A DNA stretch of 29,685 nt from a virus, in IMG/VR virus record IMGVR_UViG_3300025401_000080, positions 1 through 29,685 of that record, one strand, 5' to 3'. The notes beneath the pieces were generated by a model. It was not told the origin of the DNA, did no database searches, and worked only from the letters and a program-made list of their open reading frames with translations. The stretch's first letter is position 1. Each line of letters opens with the position of its first letter. Shown here one piece after another: positions 1-7,239 of this stretch. The translations under genes were made by a program, and so were the position numbers.

Positions 1-46
1 ATGTACCTAATTCCTTATTCTTGTATTCTACTGATTTTGCATACAT
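1..46 (-). CDS. Start of an unidentified gene running off the left edge
   Basis: An ATG at 46-44 begins two bases after the TAA stop (51-49) of the preceding gene and stays open to the window edge. Fifteen codons are visible, beginning MYAKSVEYKNKELGT. The tight spacing matches the packing of the other genes here, which is the main argument that it is real. Too little is visible to suggest a function. Confidence 0.45.
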   Translation of the reverse strand, partial: MYAKSVEYKNKELGT

Positions 47-48
47 TC

Positions 49-1386
49 TTATTGAAAATTTAATTTATGTTTATAGTATGATTTATGCTTTTCTACTCCT
101 GGTATATTCCAACCATTTTCAAAATCTCTAAATGTATGTCCAGGTTTAATATAATATTCCCAAATTGGGTTTTTTATATATTTTAAAAAAACACATAACA
201 AATCCTCTAAATCCATCGGCTTCATATTATATCTCTCTGCTAATTTTATAAAATCCCCATATTTAAATCCTGGCTTTAGTATTTTCATTGAAGCTGTAGC
301 AGTAGGACCTAATTTACAGTGTGTCCACTCATTTATTTCAAATAGACCATTTAGTTTAGTGTCAAGATTTACATAATTTGCAAGATCTCCTGCCATTAAA
401 AGATAGTGGAAATTAAATGCATGGAGTTTATTATCTCTATTATACTCATTCATTATATCTACTATACCATCAAGACTAGTACCTGGTTTTATTTTATCAA
501 TAATATGATCTGCCCAAGGTCTAAAATGATTTATTACTAGATCTTTTAGTGGATAACGTGGAGGTTGGTTTACACAGCAGCTTACAAAATTTCCAGTATC
601 TGCTTTCATAAAAGGATAAAAATCTTCATAAGAATTAAATCTTTGGAAATTCAATAATATAGTATTATTATATCCATGATTATATTGATTTGAAGTACCT
701 GATCCAAATATTCTATGTGAGTAGATCAAGAAGAGATAATCATAAATTCCCCAATTAGGATTTGCTACTGGTTTATATAGATCCCAAGTGAGTGAATTTT
801 CTTGCATAAAATAATCTTCAAGCAAGAATATAAAGCCCTCATATCTTCTATCAATATTATGAAATAAATTTACATTATCTATATATTTATCTCCAGTATT
901 AAATTCTCTTTTCTTAGTATCTATAAAAACTTTTTCTGTCTTTCGATTAATATCTATATAATAGTCAAGACATTCTAGAGCTATTGGATTAAATCCCTGT
1001 TCATTTAATATCACACTCTTCTTTGTAATTTTTTCTGTATCTTCAAGTTTATATACACTCTGAGATCCTTTTGGTGGATCAGATATACTTCCAGCTAAAT
1101 CTATCTCGGATAATTCAGGGTATTTTTCAAGTATTTCAGACGTCGTCATGTTTGGTCCTGAGATATTCATTTCCATATTAGGAGCTTTGAGTAAACTCGC
1201 CCATGATATAGCATCTTCTTTTTTTGGTTCTTCATTATAATTTTCTAAATCATCTATAGAATCATTTAAAGTTTTATAAAACCATTCAGGTAAATCAGAT
1301 AGATGATTATTCTTAAGTGAAGTTTCTTGTAACCAGCTTTTTAATCCTCTGAGATTTATAGCAATATTTTTAAGTTTATTACTCAT
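49..1386 (-). CDS. Putative thymine-hypermodification-related protein (AGPT-pyrophosphorylase / HMUDK-helical-domain-like)
   Basis: This 445-residue protein has no transmembrane segment or signal peptide. Residues 142-181 carry the spaced pattern YYIDINR, T-x-D (164-166), then N-x-x-RR (177-181). Residues 350-364 carry a EW-x6-GPTAT element. The order and spacing resemble the helical, glycosylase-like fold of alpha-glutamyl/putrescinyl-thymine pyrophosphorylases and the helical domain of 5-hydroxymethyl-dU DNA kinases, which have T-x-D, N-x-x-R and TW-x3-GPG motifs. The first 130 residues are extra and unrecognised. The start ATG overlaps the stop of the GIY-YIG gene as ATGAGTAA, so translation is probably coupled. 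It lies downstream of a dCMP-hydroxymethylase-like gene, which fits a role in base modification. The assignment rests on remembered motif spacing only. It could be an unrelated phage protein. Confidence 0.4.
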   Translation of the reverse strand: MSNKLKNIAINLRGLKSWLQETSLKNNHLSDLPEWFYKTLNDSIDDLENYNEEPKKEDAISWASLLKAPNMEMNISGPNMTTSEILEKYPELSEIDLAGSISDPPKGSQSVYKLEDTEKITKKSVILNEQGFNPIALECLDYYIDINRKTEKVFIDTKKREFNTGDKYIDNVNLFHNIDRRYEGFIFLLEDYFMQENSLTWDLYKPVANPNWGIYDYLFLIYSHRIFGSGTSNQYNHGYNNTILLNFQRFNSYEDFYPFMKADTGNFVSCCVNQPPRYPLKDLVINHFRPWADHIIDKIKPGTSLDGIVDIMNEYNRDNKLHAFNFHYLLMAGDLANYVNLDTKLNGLFEINEWTHCKLGPTATASMKILKPGFKYGDFIKLAERYNMKPMDLEDLLCVFLKYIKNPIWEYYIKPGHTFRDFENGWNIPGVEKHKSYYKHKLNFQ

Positions 1387-2008
1387 TATTTAATTTTTTA
1401 CAGTTATCAAAGTGCCATCTTCTCATTGGACTTGGAGCACCATAAACATTACAAAATGGACATTTTATAATATTTTTTTTTACTCCTTTATGAGCTTTTG
1501 ACATTTTACTTATTGTATCTTTACTATGTTTATGACCTGGTCGACCCTTTTTCTTATTTATTTCATTAGAATATACTTTACCAGTTTTTAATTCTGATAC
1601 TTTTTTTCTATGAAGATATGAAAATCCTCTTTTCCATCCCAACTTTTCATATGATTCTAATTCAAATAATAAAATTCTTTTTTCTTTATCATCTTTAAAA
1701 ATACATATTTTATTATTTGTAGTATCTCCACCATCTCCCCCAGATGTTATATTTGCTAAACATCCAGATCCTTCGCATATTCTTCCAAAAAATTTAATTA
1801 AATATTTCTCTTTTTCGCAAGCTTCTTCCCAAGAAATATCTCTTTCTACAATTTCAACTTTATATTTAGTTGAAGAAACAATATTTTTCCACAATTGATT
1901 TCTTCTTGTTTTATTATATGCTCTCTTAAAAGTATTATCATCTTTACCAATACCTATATAAAATACAGTATTATTATCTAATCTTACATGTCTATATAAA
2001 TAAGCCAT
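1379..2008 (-). CDS. GIY-YIG homing endonuclease with NUMOD3-like motif
   Basis: This 209-residue free-standing homing endonuclease begins with a GIY-YIG nuclease domain: LYRHV then FYIGIG at about residues 4-20, a conserved Arg in the KRAYNKTRRN stretch, and the metal-binding Glu in EACEKEKYLIKFFGR. A NUMOD3-like DNA-binding element (GRPGHKHSKDTISKMSKAHKG region) follows. The C-terminus is a CPFC-x9-RRWHFDNC cluster typical of the zinc/recognition tail of phage GIY-YIG enzymes. It would nick or cut a related phage genome lacking the gene and spread by recombination. It sits between the hydroxymethylase-like gene and the 445-residue gene, overlapping the latter by 8 bases. I see no intron boundary, so it looks free-standing. 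A TATAAATA-type motif lies just upstream of its start. Confidence 0.88.
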   Translation of the reverse strand: MAYLYRHVRLDNNTVFYIGIGKDDNTFKRAYNKTRRNQLWKNIVSSTKYKVEIVERDISWEEACEKEKYLIKFFGRICEGSGCLANITSGGDGGDTTNNKICIFKDDKEKRILLFELESYEKLGWKRGFSYLHRKKVSELKTGKVYSNEINKKKGRPGHKHSKDTISKMSKAHKGVKKNIIKCPFCNVYGAPSPMRRWHFDNCKKLNNE

Positions 2009-2017
2009 ATCATTTAT

Positions 2018-2027
2018 TTATAAATAT
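2018..2027 (-). promoter_or_regulatory. Candidate late-promoter-like motif upstream of the GIY-YIG gene
   Basis: The minus strand reads ATATTTATAA followed by ATAAATGAT and the ATG, with 9 bases between motif and start. The larger element is the 12-base palindrome TATTTATAAATA (2015-2026). The same decamer recurs at other gene junctions in this window. It resembles the T4 late promoter core TATAAATA, but the AT-rich background makes chance matches likely. Confidence 0.25.
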
Positions 2028-2064
2028 GTAGATTTGTTAGAAAGGTGTATATAAAATTTATAAA

Positions 2065-2706
2065 TTATTTTTTAAACATATTATAATGTCTTGGATATAT
2101 ATGTAAATTTGTTATAAAAAAATGCATAGATCCAATTTCTAATCCCAATTCTGTATTGACTTTATTCATAAGCTTTGCAAAAGTATATTGATCATTGCAG
2201 AATCCCAGCCATAAATCAATACTTCTTGCGAATACTGTAAGATTAAGTCGACCATCAACTATTGTGAAGTTTAATACAACATTACATGGAGTGTCTGAGG
2301 CATATCTGTCTAGCTCATTTATATCGTAATGAACTACTATCGCTCTTCTTGTATTCGGGTTGCTCTTGAGCTCCTGGATAGCACGGTCTAACTGTCCATT
2401 TTTATTCCAAAAAAATCCATAATTACTATTCACTTCTGTAGTGCCTGGAATCATCATGTTCTTCCATATCTTAGCACGTTCAGAAATTTCAGATGCGTCT
2501 CTATTTCCTGTTAAATACCAATGCCACTCATATTCTGCATAGTCTACATTAAACTTGCGTTCTGGTTCTGTGATAATCATCTGTATTGGATTATCTAAAG
2601 TAAAAGAGGCATTAAATTTTGCTTTAGTACTAGCAAAATCTACCCCCGTAGACATTATATCTAAGTAAAGACTTTTAAATGCTTCATTTGCGTTTTTAAA
2701 TCTCAT
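2065..2706 (-). CDS. Thymidylate-synthase-fold enzyme, probable dCMP hydroxymethylase
   Basis: This 213-residue enzyme of the thymidylate synthase superfamily has the catalytic Cys at 141 (DTPCNV), the phosphate-binding RR pair (120-121), RS (161-162) and an LHIYPRH ending. At the position that discriminates uracil from cytosine, E. coli TS has Asn177. This protein has Asp172 in GFCNDQY, matching the Asp of T4 gp42 (GFRNDY). NSNYG and EIW-type elements also look more like gp42 than TS. The predicted reaction is dCMP plus methylene-THF to 5-hydroxymethyl-dCMP, with THF released; a dCMP methylase or plain TS is less likely. Its start overlaps the dCMP deaminase stop by 11 bases, and dUTPase follows in the same transcript order. 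It is somewhat shorter than gp42 (about 246 residues). Confidence 0.72.
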   Translation of the reverse strand: MRFKNANEAFKSLYLDIMSTGVDFASTKAKFNASFTLDNPIQMIITEPERKFNVDYAEYEWHWYLTGNRDASEISERAKIWKNMMIPGTTEVNSNYGFFWNKNGQLDRAIQELKSNPNTRRAIVVHYDINELDRYASDTPCNVVLNFTIVDGRLNLTVFARSIDLWLGFCNDQYTFAKLMNKVNTELGLEIGSMHFFITNLHIYPRHYNMFKK

Positions 2707-3097
2707 ATTTGGAAATTTCTATAAATTGTTTTAAAAAATCTATACCATCAGTTTTTCTATACTGCTCTAGATATAGTACTCTTTTTATTCCAGATTGTAA
2801 TATTAATTTTGCGCATTCAATACAAGGACTAAGAGTCAAATATAAAATGGCATTATTTATTGAATATCCTGATTTTGCAGCTTTAAGAATAGCATTCATT
2901 TCAGCATGTACAACATACGGGAGTGTAATATTGTCTCTTTCACAGCAATTATCCATTCCAGAAGGAGTACCATTATACCCAAATGCTATAATATTTCCAT
3001 CTTTTATTAAAAGTGCACCTACTTTATTTCTCTCACAATGAGAAAGGGCGGCTATCTCTTTTGCAATATTAAGATAAACTTTATCTAATTTTGACAC
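2696..3097 (-). CDS. dCMP deaminase
   Basis: This 133-residue cytidine/deoxycytidylate deaminase family protein converts dCMP to dUMP, feeding dTTP synthesis. The zinc site is complete: HAE at residues 64-66, where Glu66 is the proton shuttle, and PCIEC at 91-95. The N-terminal part carries the RNKVGALL and GYNGTPSG elements typical of phage and bacterial dCMP deaminases. A HCE/CCE set of extra Cys and His residues (20-52) could form a second metal site, as in T4 cd. It overlaps the hydroxymethylase-like gene by 11 bases and follows dUTPase, so the three act on the same pyrimidine pool. Deamination and hydroxymethylation would compete for dCMP if the neighbour is indeed a dCMP hydroxymethylase. 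Confidence 0.92.
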   Translation of the reverse strand: MSKLDKVYLNIAKEIAALSHCERNKVGALLIKDGNIIAFGYNGTPSGMDNCCERDNITLPYVVHAEMNAILKAAKSGYSINNAILYLTLSPCIECAKLILQSGIKRVLYLEQYRKTDGIDFLKQFIEISKYEI

Positions 3098-3115
3098 AAC
3101 CTTTATTTTATTTTT

Positions 3116-3547
3116 TTAGTTAATTCCAGTACTTCCAAATCCACTTTCACCTCTTTGAGTCTCTATAGAATCTAATTGATCTACTACTTCAACTTCTTCA
3201 TAATTTACTGGTACGAGTATAAACTGAATAATTTTTTTACCTGCTTCAAGTATATCATTTGCTTTACCTGCATTGAATATGTGAATATGAATTTCTCCAG
3301 TATAATCCTCATCTACTATTTCAGCTCCTTTAATGAGCTTATTTTTTGTAGCTATTCCACTTTTATTTGCTGCCATTAACATATATCCAGTAGGAATATT
3401 TGCTTTAATACCTGATGGAATTAGAATATCTTCTCCTGGTCTAAGTATTGTACATTCAAAATCATTTGGAATATAAAAGTCTATACCTGCACTTTTATTA
3501 GTACCTCTGGTTGGAGTTTTTACTGGTCTTGTTTTAATTATCTTCAT
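3116..3547 (-). CDS. dut: dUTPase (dUTP diphosphatase)
   Basis: This 143-residue trimeric-type dUTPase hydrolyses dUTP to dUMP and pyrophosphate, keeping uracil out of DNA and supplying dUMP. All five family motifs are visible in order: AGIDFY (I), NKSGIA (II, where PRSGLA is usual), GAEIVDEDYTGEI (III), KIIQFILVP (IV) and RGESGFGSTG (V, the flexible C-terminal loop). The length is normal. It lies 3 bases after the DUF6378-like gene and 18 bases before dCMP deaminase, in a pyrimidine-metabolism cluster. The catalytic Asp of motif III is present, so it should be active. Confidence 0.94.
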   Translation of the reverse strand: MKIIKTRPVKTPTRGTNKSAGIDFYIPNDFECTILRPGEDILIPSGIKANIPTGYMLMAANKSGIATKNKLIKGAEIVDEDYTGEIHIHIFNAGKANDILEAGKKIIQFILVPVNYEEVEVVDQLDSIETQRGESGFGSTGIN

Positions 3548-3550
3548 ATC

Positions 3551-3832
3551 TTATTTTGTTTTATTATAATCTTCTTTATAATGATCTACCATTGCTGCCA
3601 TATAAGATATAGCATCTAGTATATTATCATACTTTTTACTATAAGATTCTCTAGACATTTTTAATGCTACCATACAAAGATACATGTCTTTTGCTGTAAT
3701 TTCTTTATTGCACATAGTAGAAGCTAATAGAGCGGCTTTTTCCATACTCTCTTTCATAGGACCATATTGTCTAGATCCCTCTTCACCTCTTTTAAAAACT
3801 ATATTATTTGCTTGTTCTAATATATTACTCAT
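3551..3832 (-). CDS. Small DUF6378-like phage protein
   Basis: This 93-residue helical protein has the pattern R-x-YG, E-K-A-LLAS, ITAKDM, MVALKMSR, KYDNILDAISYMA. It matches my recollection of the DUF6378 family of phage proteins, some of which are compared with all-alpha nucleotide pyrophosphohydrolases (MazG/HisE-like). The family's function is not established. Conserved acidic residues (Asp68 and Asp72 region) and its place directly before dUTPase make a role in nucleotide metabolism reasonable, but that is inference. It ends 3 bases before the dUTPase start and is probably co-transcribed and coupled with it. Confidence 0.6.
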   Translation of the reverse strand: MSNILEQANNIVFKRGEEGSRQYGPMKESMEKAALLASTMCNKEITAKDMYLCMVALKMSRESYSKKYDNILDAISYMAAMVDHYKEDYNKTK

Positions 3833-3858
3833 AATAGAATTTAATCATATTATTATTA

Positions 3859-4782
3859 TTAAGACAATATATCCTGTAAGTATGGATAATATTTAGGTTT
3901 GAGATGTACACTTTGCCTAGATTCTAAAATATCTAACATCGCAGTACCATCATCATCAATCCAGCTATCTGGCCATGATATAAATTTAAGTCCAGAATTA
4001 GCAATAATATCATTTGCTATTTGTCTTAATTCCATTCTTTGCTGTCTAGATCCAAAAAATGGTTGCTTTTTATATAATCCAGTTCCTGGTATTTTACGAG
4101 ATTCATGTTCTATTGGAAGTAATTGAACTAGTATAGGATTATTTAATTCTTTTGCAAAATTTACATATTTTGTAAATAATTCTTTTGTGGCAGTAATTGG
4201 ATCTACTTGACGAGCTAGATGGAATCTGGTATCAATATTTCCAAAGTAAAGTACTACATTACCTGATCTAGTTGCATTTATAGCTTGTGCATTTGCATGT
4301 TTAAGCCAACCATATAGCGTTTTACCTGGATTAAAACTAAGAGCGTACCCTGGTCTCCAGACTGAGAGAGAATGTGAATCTCCTATTACAATATTAGGAT
4401 TTGGTTTAGAAAAATAATCTACAGCACTGCTTATAGGCCAATTATGACTATCGACTTTTATCCTCTGGTTAAATTTTCTAAAATCAAAAGTTTTATTAAC
4501 AAATTCAAATTCGCCTTCAAATTCAGATATTGCCTGCATCTTCTCAGTATGAATTGACTGAGGTCCTCCTGGGATATTAAAACTACCATCAGTAAAATTT
4601 ACACCTTCACATATATAAAGTTTTTCATATTGACTCCAAGTACTAGGATCTGGATTGACATCTATTACATCTTGTGGATTTTGATCTTTGACCATTTTTG
4701 CGCATATGAGACCATATCCAGATCCTTGAGAATTCATCCCAGTTCCTATATTACTCATTATTGATATTAATGCAGCTTTCAT
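3859..4782 (-). CDS. SGNH/GDSL-hydrolase-like protein of unknown substrate
   Basis: This 307-residue protein has no signal peptide. Its C-terminal two thirds carry features of an SGNH hydrolase: a GDSHS nucleophile-type motif (134-138), a GNIDTRFH block (181-188, supplying Asn) and a VHLKP block (292-296) that could hold the catalytic His. The N-terminal 110 residues are distinct, with a Gly/Ser-rich SQGSGYG stretch and a YICEGVNFTDGSFNIPGG element. They might form a separate nucleotide- or sugar-binding domain. It lies between groEL and the DUF6378-like gene behind a 137-base gap with an inverted repeat. Its substrate could be a carbohydrate or a modified base, but nothing in the sequence decides this. 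A plain structural role is also possible. Confidence 0.5.
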   Translation of the reverse strand: MKAALISIMSNIGTGMNSQGSGYGLICAKMVKDQNPQDVIDVNPDPSTWSQYEKLYICEGVNFTDGSFNIPGGPQSIHTEKMQAISEFEGEFEFVNKTFDFRKFNQRIKVDSHNWPISSAVDYFSKPNPNIVIGDSHSLSVWRPGYALSFNPGKTLYGWLKHANAQAINATRSGNVVLYFGNIDTRFHLARQVDPITATKELFTKYVNFAKELNNPILVQLLPIEHESRKIPGTGLYKKQPFFGSRQQRMELRQIANDIIANSGLKFISWPDSWIDDDGTAMLDILESRQSVHLKPKYYPYLQDILS

Positions 4783-4811
4783 AAATCTTTATTTTTTATT
4801 TGCAGAAATAA

Positions 4812-4858
4812 TAATAAAAGCTTTTATAATCCATATCTAGAAATAAAAGCTTTTATTA
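4812..4858 (-). terminator. 16-bp perfect inverted repeat after groEL (candidate terminator or mRNA-end hairpin)
   Basis: The arms at 4843-4858 and 4812-4827 are exact reverse complements; on the minus strand they read TAATAAAAGCTTTTAT and ATAAAAGCTTTTATTA, with a 15-base loop. Each arm is itself nearly palindromic around AAAAGCTTTT, so this could also be a tandem operator with centres 29 bases apart. It lies in the 137-base gap between the groEL stop and the SGNH-like gene. The U-rich stretch after the stem is short and mixed, so I am unsure it is a classic terminator. Confidence 0.4.
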
Positions 4859-4919
4859 CATATATTATGGTTTAAAATTGAATTATAATCAAATAATTAT
4901 ATAATATCCTTAGTAGAGA

Positions 4920-6569
4920 TTACATACCCATGCCCATCATAGGATCTGGAGTGTCTTGCTCTTTATCTGATTTTTTTTCAAGTACCACGGCATCTACTGT
5001 GAGTATTGTACCAGCTACACTCGCTGCATTTTTTATAGAAGATATTACTACTTTTGTAGGATCAAGTAGACCAGCTTCAATACCATTTACTACTGCTCTA
5101 TTTTTAGCATCAAATGTTGTAAATGCATCGTCTTTAGAATTTACATTATATAAAATTTCATACCAATTCTCAATACCTGAATTTGATAGAATTGTTTTAA
5201 ATGGCGCATAGCAGGCAGTTTCTACTATAGAAAGAGCAATCTTTTCATTTGAATTCCAATTTATAGTATTATTCTTTATAGACATAAATGCTTTGATAAG
5301 TGCAATACCACCGCCTGGAAGTATACCTTCTGCAAGTGCGGCTTTAGTCGCCAGAAGTGCATCTTCTACTCTGTCTTTCTTTTCTTTGATCTCAATTTCA
5401 GAATTTCCACCTACATTTATAATAGCAACTCCACCTACAAGTTTACCAAGACGCTCTTGAAGTTTCTCTTTTTCAAAAAATGATGTTGCACTTTCTATCT
5501 GCTCTTTAATCTCATTTGCTCTATTAGAAATTGCTGTCTCATCCCCTTTACCATCTACTATTGTAGTAGTCTCTTTAGCTACTGTGGCAAGACGTGATTT
5601 ACCTAGATATTTATCTAATTCTGAAGATGAGAGTTTATCAAGTTTATGTCCTTTGCTTTTTGACATTACTGTACCTCCAGTAAGAATTGCCATATCTTCA
5701 AGAATCAAAGTTCTTCTATCTCCAAAGTCTGGTGCTTTTACTGCACATACTTTTACTACATTTCGCATTTTATTTACGATCATTAGTGCGAGTGCCTCAT
5801 CTCCAAAGTCTTCTGCAATTACTAGAAGTGATCTATTTTCAGTATTTGCTTTCTGTAGAAATGGAATCATCTCAGCTGCAGTTTGAATACGACCATCATA
5901 GAGCATAATATAGCAATCATCTAGTACTGCATTCATTGTAGTATTATTAGTCACAAAATATGGACTCTTATATCCACGATCAAATTGCATACCTTCAACT
6001 ACTTCAAGAGTAGTTTCACCGGTCTTAGATTCTTCAATAGTCACAATACCTTCACGACCAACTTTATCTATAGCAGCAGAGATTAGCTCTCCTACTTCAA
6101 TATCATTATTACCTGAGATAGTTGCCACTTGTTTAATTTGATCTTCTGTGCTGACATCTACTGATAGTGATTTAAGTTGATCTATAATCATAGAGACTGT
6201 CTTATCAATACCGTGCTTAACTTCTACTGCATTAACTCCTTGACGTATAGTCTTCATTCCCCCTTGAATCATCTTTGTTGCAAGTAACGTAGATGTTGTT
6301 GTACCATCACCAGCCTCATTTGCTGATTTAATTGATACTTGTTTTACCATCTGTGCTCCAAGATCTTCTATATCATTTTCAAGTCTATTAAAGGCCTTTG
6401 AGCAAGTTACTCCGTCTTTTGTGGCTTTTACTTCACCATAAGGTTCACGTATTAATACTGTTCGTCCACCTGGACCTAATGTAGATGATACTATATCATT
6501 GAGTTTATTAATTCCAGCAAGAAGTTGCTCTTTAAGTTCTGTCCCTATTAAATGTTTTGTTTCGCTCAT
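4920..6569 (-). CDS. groEL: GroEL-type chaperonin (60 kDa subunit)
   Basis: This 549-residue protein is full length for a group I chaperonin. It forms the ATP-driven folding chamber, presumably for phage proteins such as capsid or replication subunits that the host chaperonin handles poorly. Visible landmarks are LGPGGR (31-36), the ATP-site Asp52, the DGTTT nucleotide loop (88-92), the PGGG signature of the C-terminal equatorial domain (ILPGGGIAL) and the hydrolytic Asp in [15 protein letters not shown]. It ends in a GMGM tail. The gene starts 1 base after the groES stop. Apart from sequence divergence I see no missing catalytic residue. Chaperonin genes are uncommon in phages and are known from a minority of large ones. 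Confidence 0.97.
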   Translation of the reverse strand: MSETKHLIGTELKEQLLAGINKLNDIVSSTLGPGGRTVLIREPYGEVKATKDGVTCSKAFNRLENDIEDLGAQMVKQVSIKSANEAGDGTTTSTLLATKMIQGGMKTIRQGVNAVEVKHGIDKTVSMIIDQLKSLSVDVSTEDQIKQVATISGNNDIEVGELISAAIDKVGREGIVTIEESKTGETTLEVVEGMQFDRGYKSPYFVTNNTTMNAVLDDCYIMLYDGRIQTAAEMIPFLQKANTENRSLLVIAEDFGDEALALMIVNKMRNVVKVCAVKAPDFGDRRTLILEDMAILTGGTVMSKSKGHKLDKLSSSELDKYLGKSRLATVAKETTTIVDGKGDETAISNRANEIKEQIESATSFFEKEKLQERLGKLVGGVAIINVGGNSEIEIKEKKDRVEDALLATKAALAEGILPGGGIALIKAFMSIKNNTINWNSNEKIALSIVETACYAPFKTILSNSGIENWYEILYNVNSKDDAFTTFDAKNRAVVNGIEAGLLDPTKVVISSIKNAASVAGTILTVDAVVLEKKSDKEQDTPDPMMGMGM

Positions 6570-6570
6570 A

Positions 6571-6861
6571 TTAATTTATTATTGCTAAAATTTCTGTTTC
6601 TCTTGTTATATAATAGTCTTGTCCTTCTAGTTTTACTGACATTGATCCAAGTTTTGGAATAAGTACAATGTCTCCTACATTTAGATTTGAAGGGACTTCT
6701 TTATCAGTGTGATAGTTCCAAGCATTTGAGATTGCTACTACTTCACCTGATTCTGGACGCTCTTTGCCCATGTCTGGAAGGATAATATTTCCTACCATAT
6801 CTTCCGATGTTTCTACTGGTCGCAGTACTACATGACCATTTAGTGGTTTTAATTTTGACAT
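6571..6861 (-). CDS. groES: GroES-type co-chaperonin
   Basis: This 96-residue co-chaperonin would form the heptameric lid for GroEL. It contains the N-terminal LKPLNGHVVLRPVE strand, a mobile loop in SEDMVGNIILPDMGKERPE (the hydrophobic IIL tripeptide contacts GroEL), GEVVAI, VGDIVLIPKLG and a C-terminal ITRETEILAII strand. The length is normal. It is immediately upstream of groEL with one base between stop and start, the usual groES-groEL order, so the pair is co-expressed. The two probably work as a matched set, though use with host GroEL cannot be excluded. Confidence 0.95.
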   Translation of the reverse strand: MSKLKPLNGHVVLRPVETSEDMVGNIILPDMGKERPESGEVVAISNAWNYHTDKEVPSNLNVGDIVLIPKLGSMSVKLEGQDYYITRETEILAIIN

Positions 6862-6875
6862 AACGATTTATTTAA

Positions 6876-7154
6876 TTAAAGTTTGTTTGCTATTTTTAAA
6901 ATTGCGTGTTCATCTTCTACACTCAGTCTCCATTTATTTTCAACTAGTTTTGAACAGGCATTTATAAATGTACTAGGTTCTGATGAATGCCCTATATGAG
7001 GCATTACTATCACATCACTTGATTGAGCGATATTATATCCTCTAATTTCTTCATCAATTAGGCCTCTAAATTCTAATAATTCTGGACCTGTCATTGATTC
7101 AATTATATCATAAACATCTACTTCAACTTCTGTGTCTATTTGAATGTATCTCAT
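6876..7154 (-). CDS. Hypothetical protein, 92 residues
   Basis: I do not recognise this acidic 92-residue protein. It begins with a beta-rich MRYIQIDTEVEVDVYDII segment, followed by a likely helix (GPELLEFRGLIDEEIRGYN). The end, VEDEHAILKIANKL, also looks helical. No cysteines, transmembrane segments or catalytic motifs stand out. It lies 14 bases before groES and 85 bases after the polymerase gene, so it may belong to the chaperonin transcript. The start is the only ATG giving the whole open frame, and there is no Shine-Dalgarno sequence. Confidence 0.7.
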   Translation of the reverse strand: MRYIQIDTEVEVDVYDIIESMTGPELLEFRGLIDEEIRGYNIAQSSDVIVMPHIGHSSEPSTFINACSKLVENKWRLSVEDEHAILKIANKL

Positions 7155-7239
7155 AACTGTATATTATTAAATTGATTTGATATTAAAAAACTTATTTTTA
7201 AAGTGTGAAATTCTATAATAAATACTCTAAATTTATATT

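Noticed and set aside
2709-5908. Open frames on the plus strand (for example 2709-3041, 3899-4126, 4930-5211, 5584-5886)
   Set aside because: They lie antisense to well-identified genes (dCMP deaminase, SGNH-like, groEL), have no recognisable protein features, and are explained by codon bias of the real minus-strand genes.
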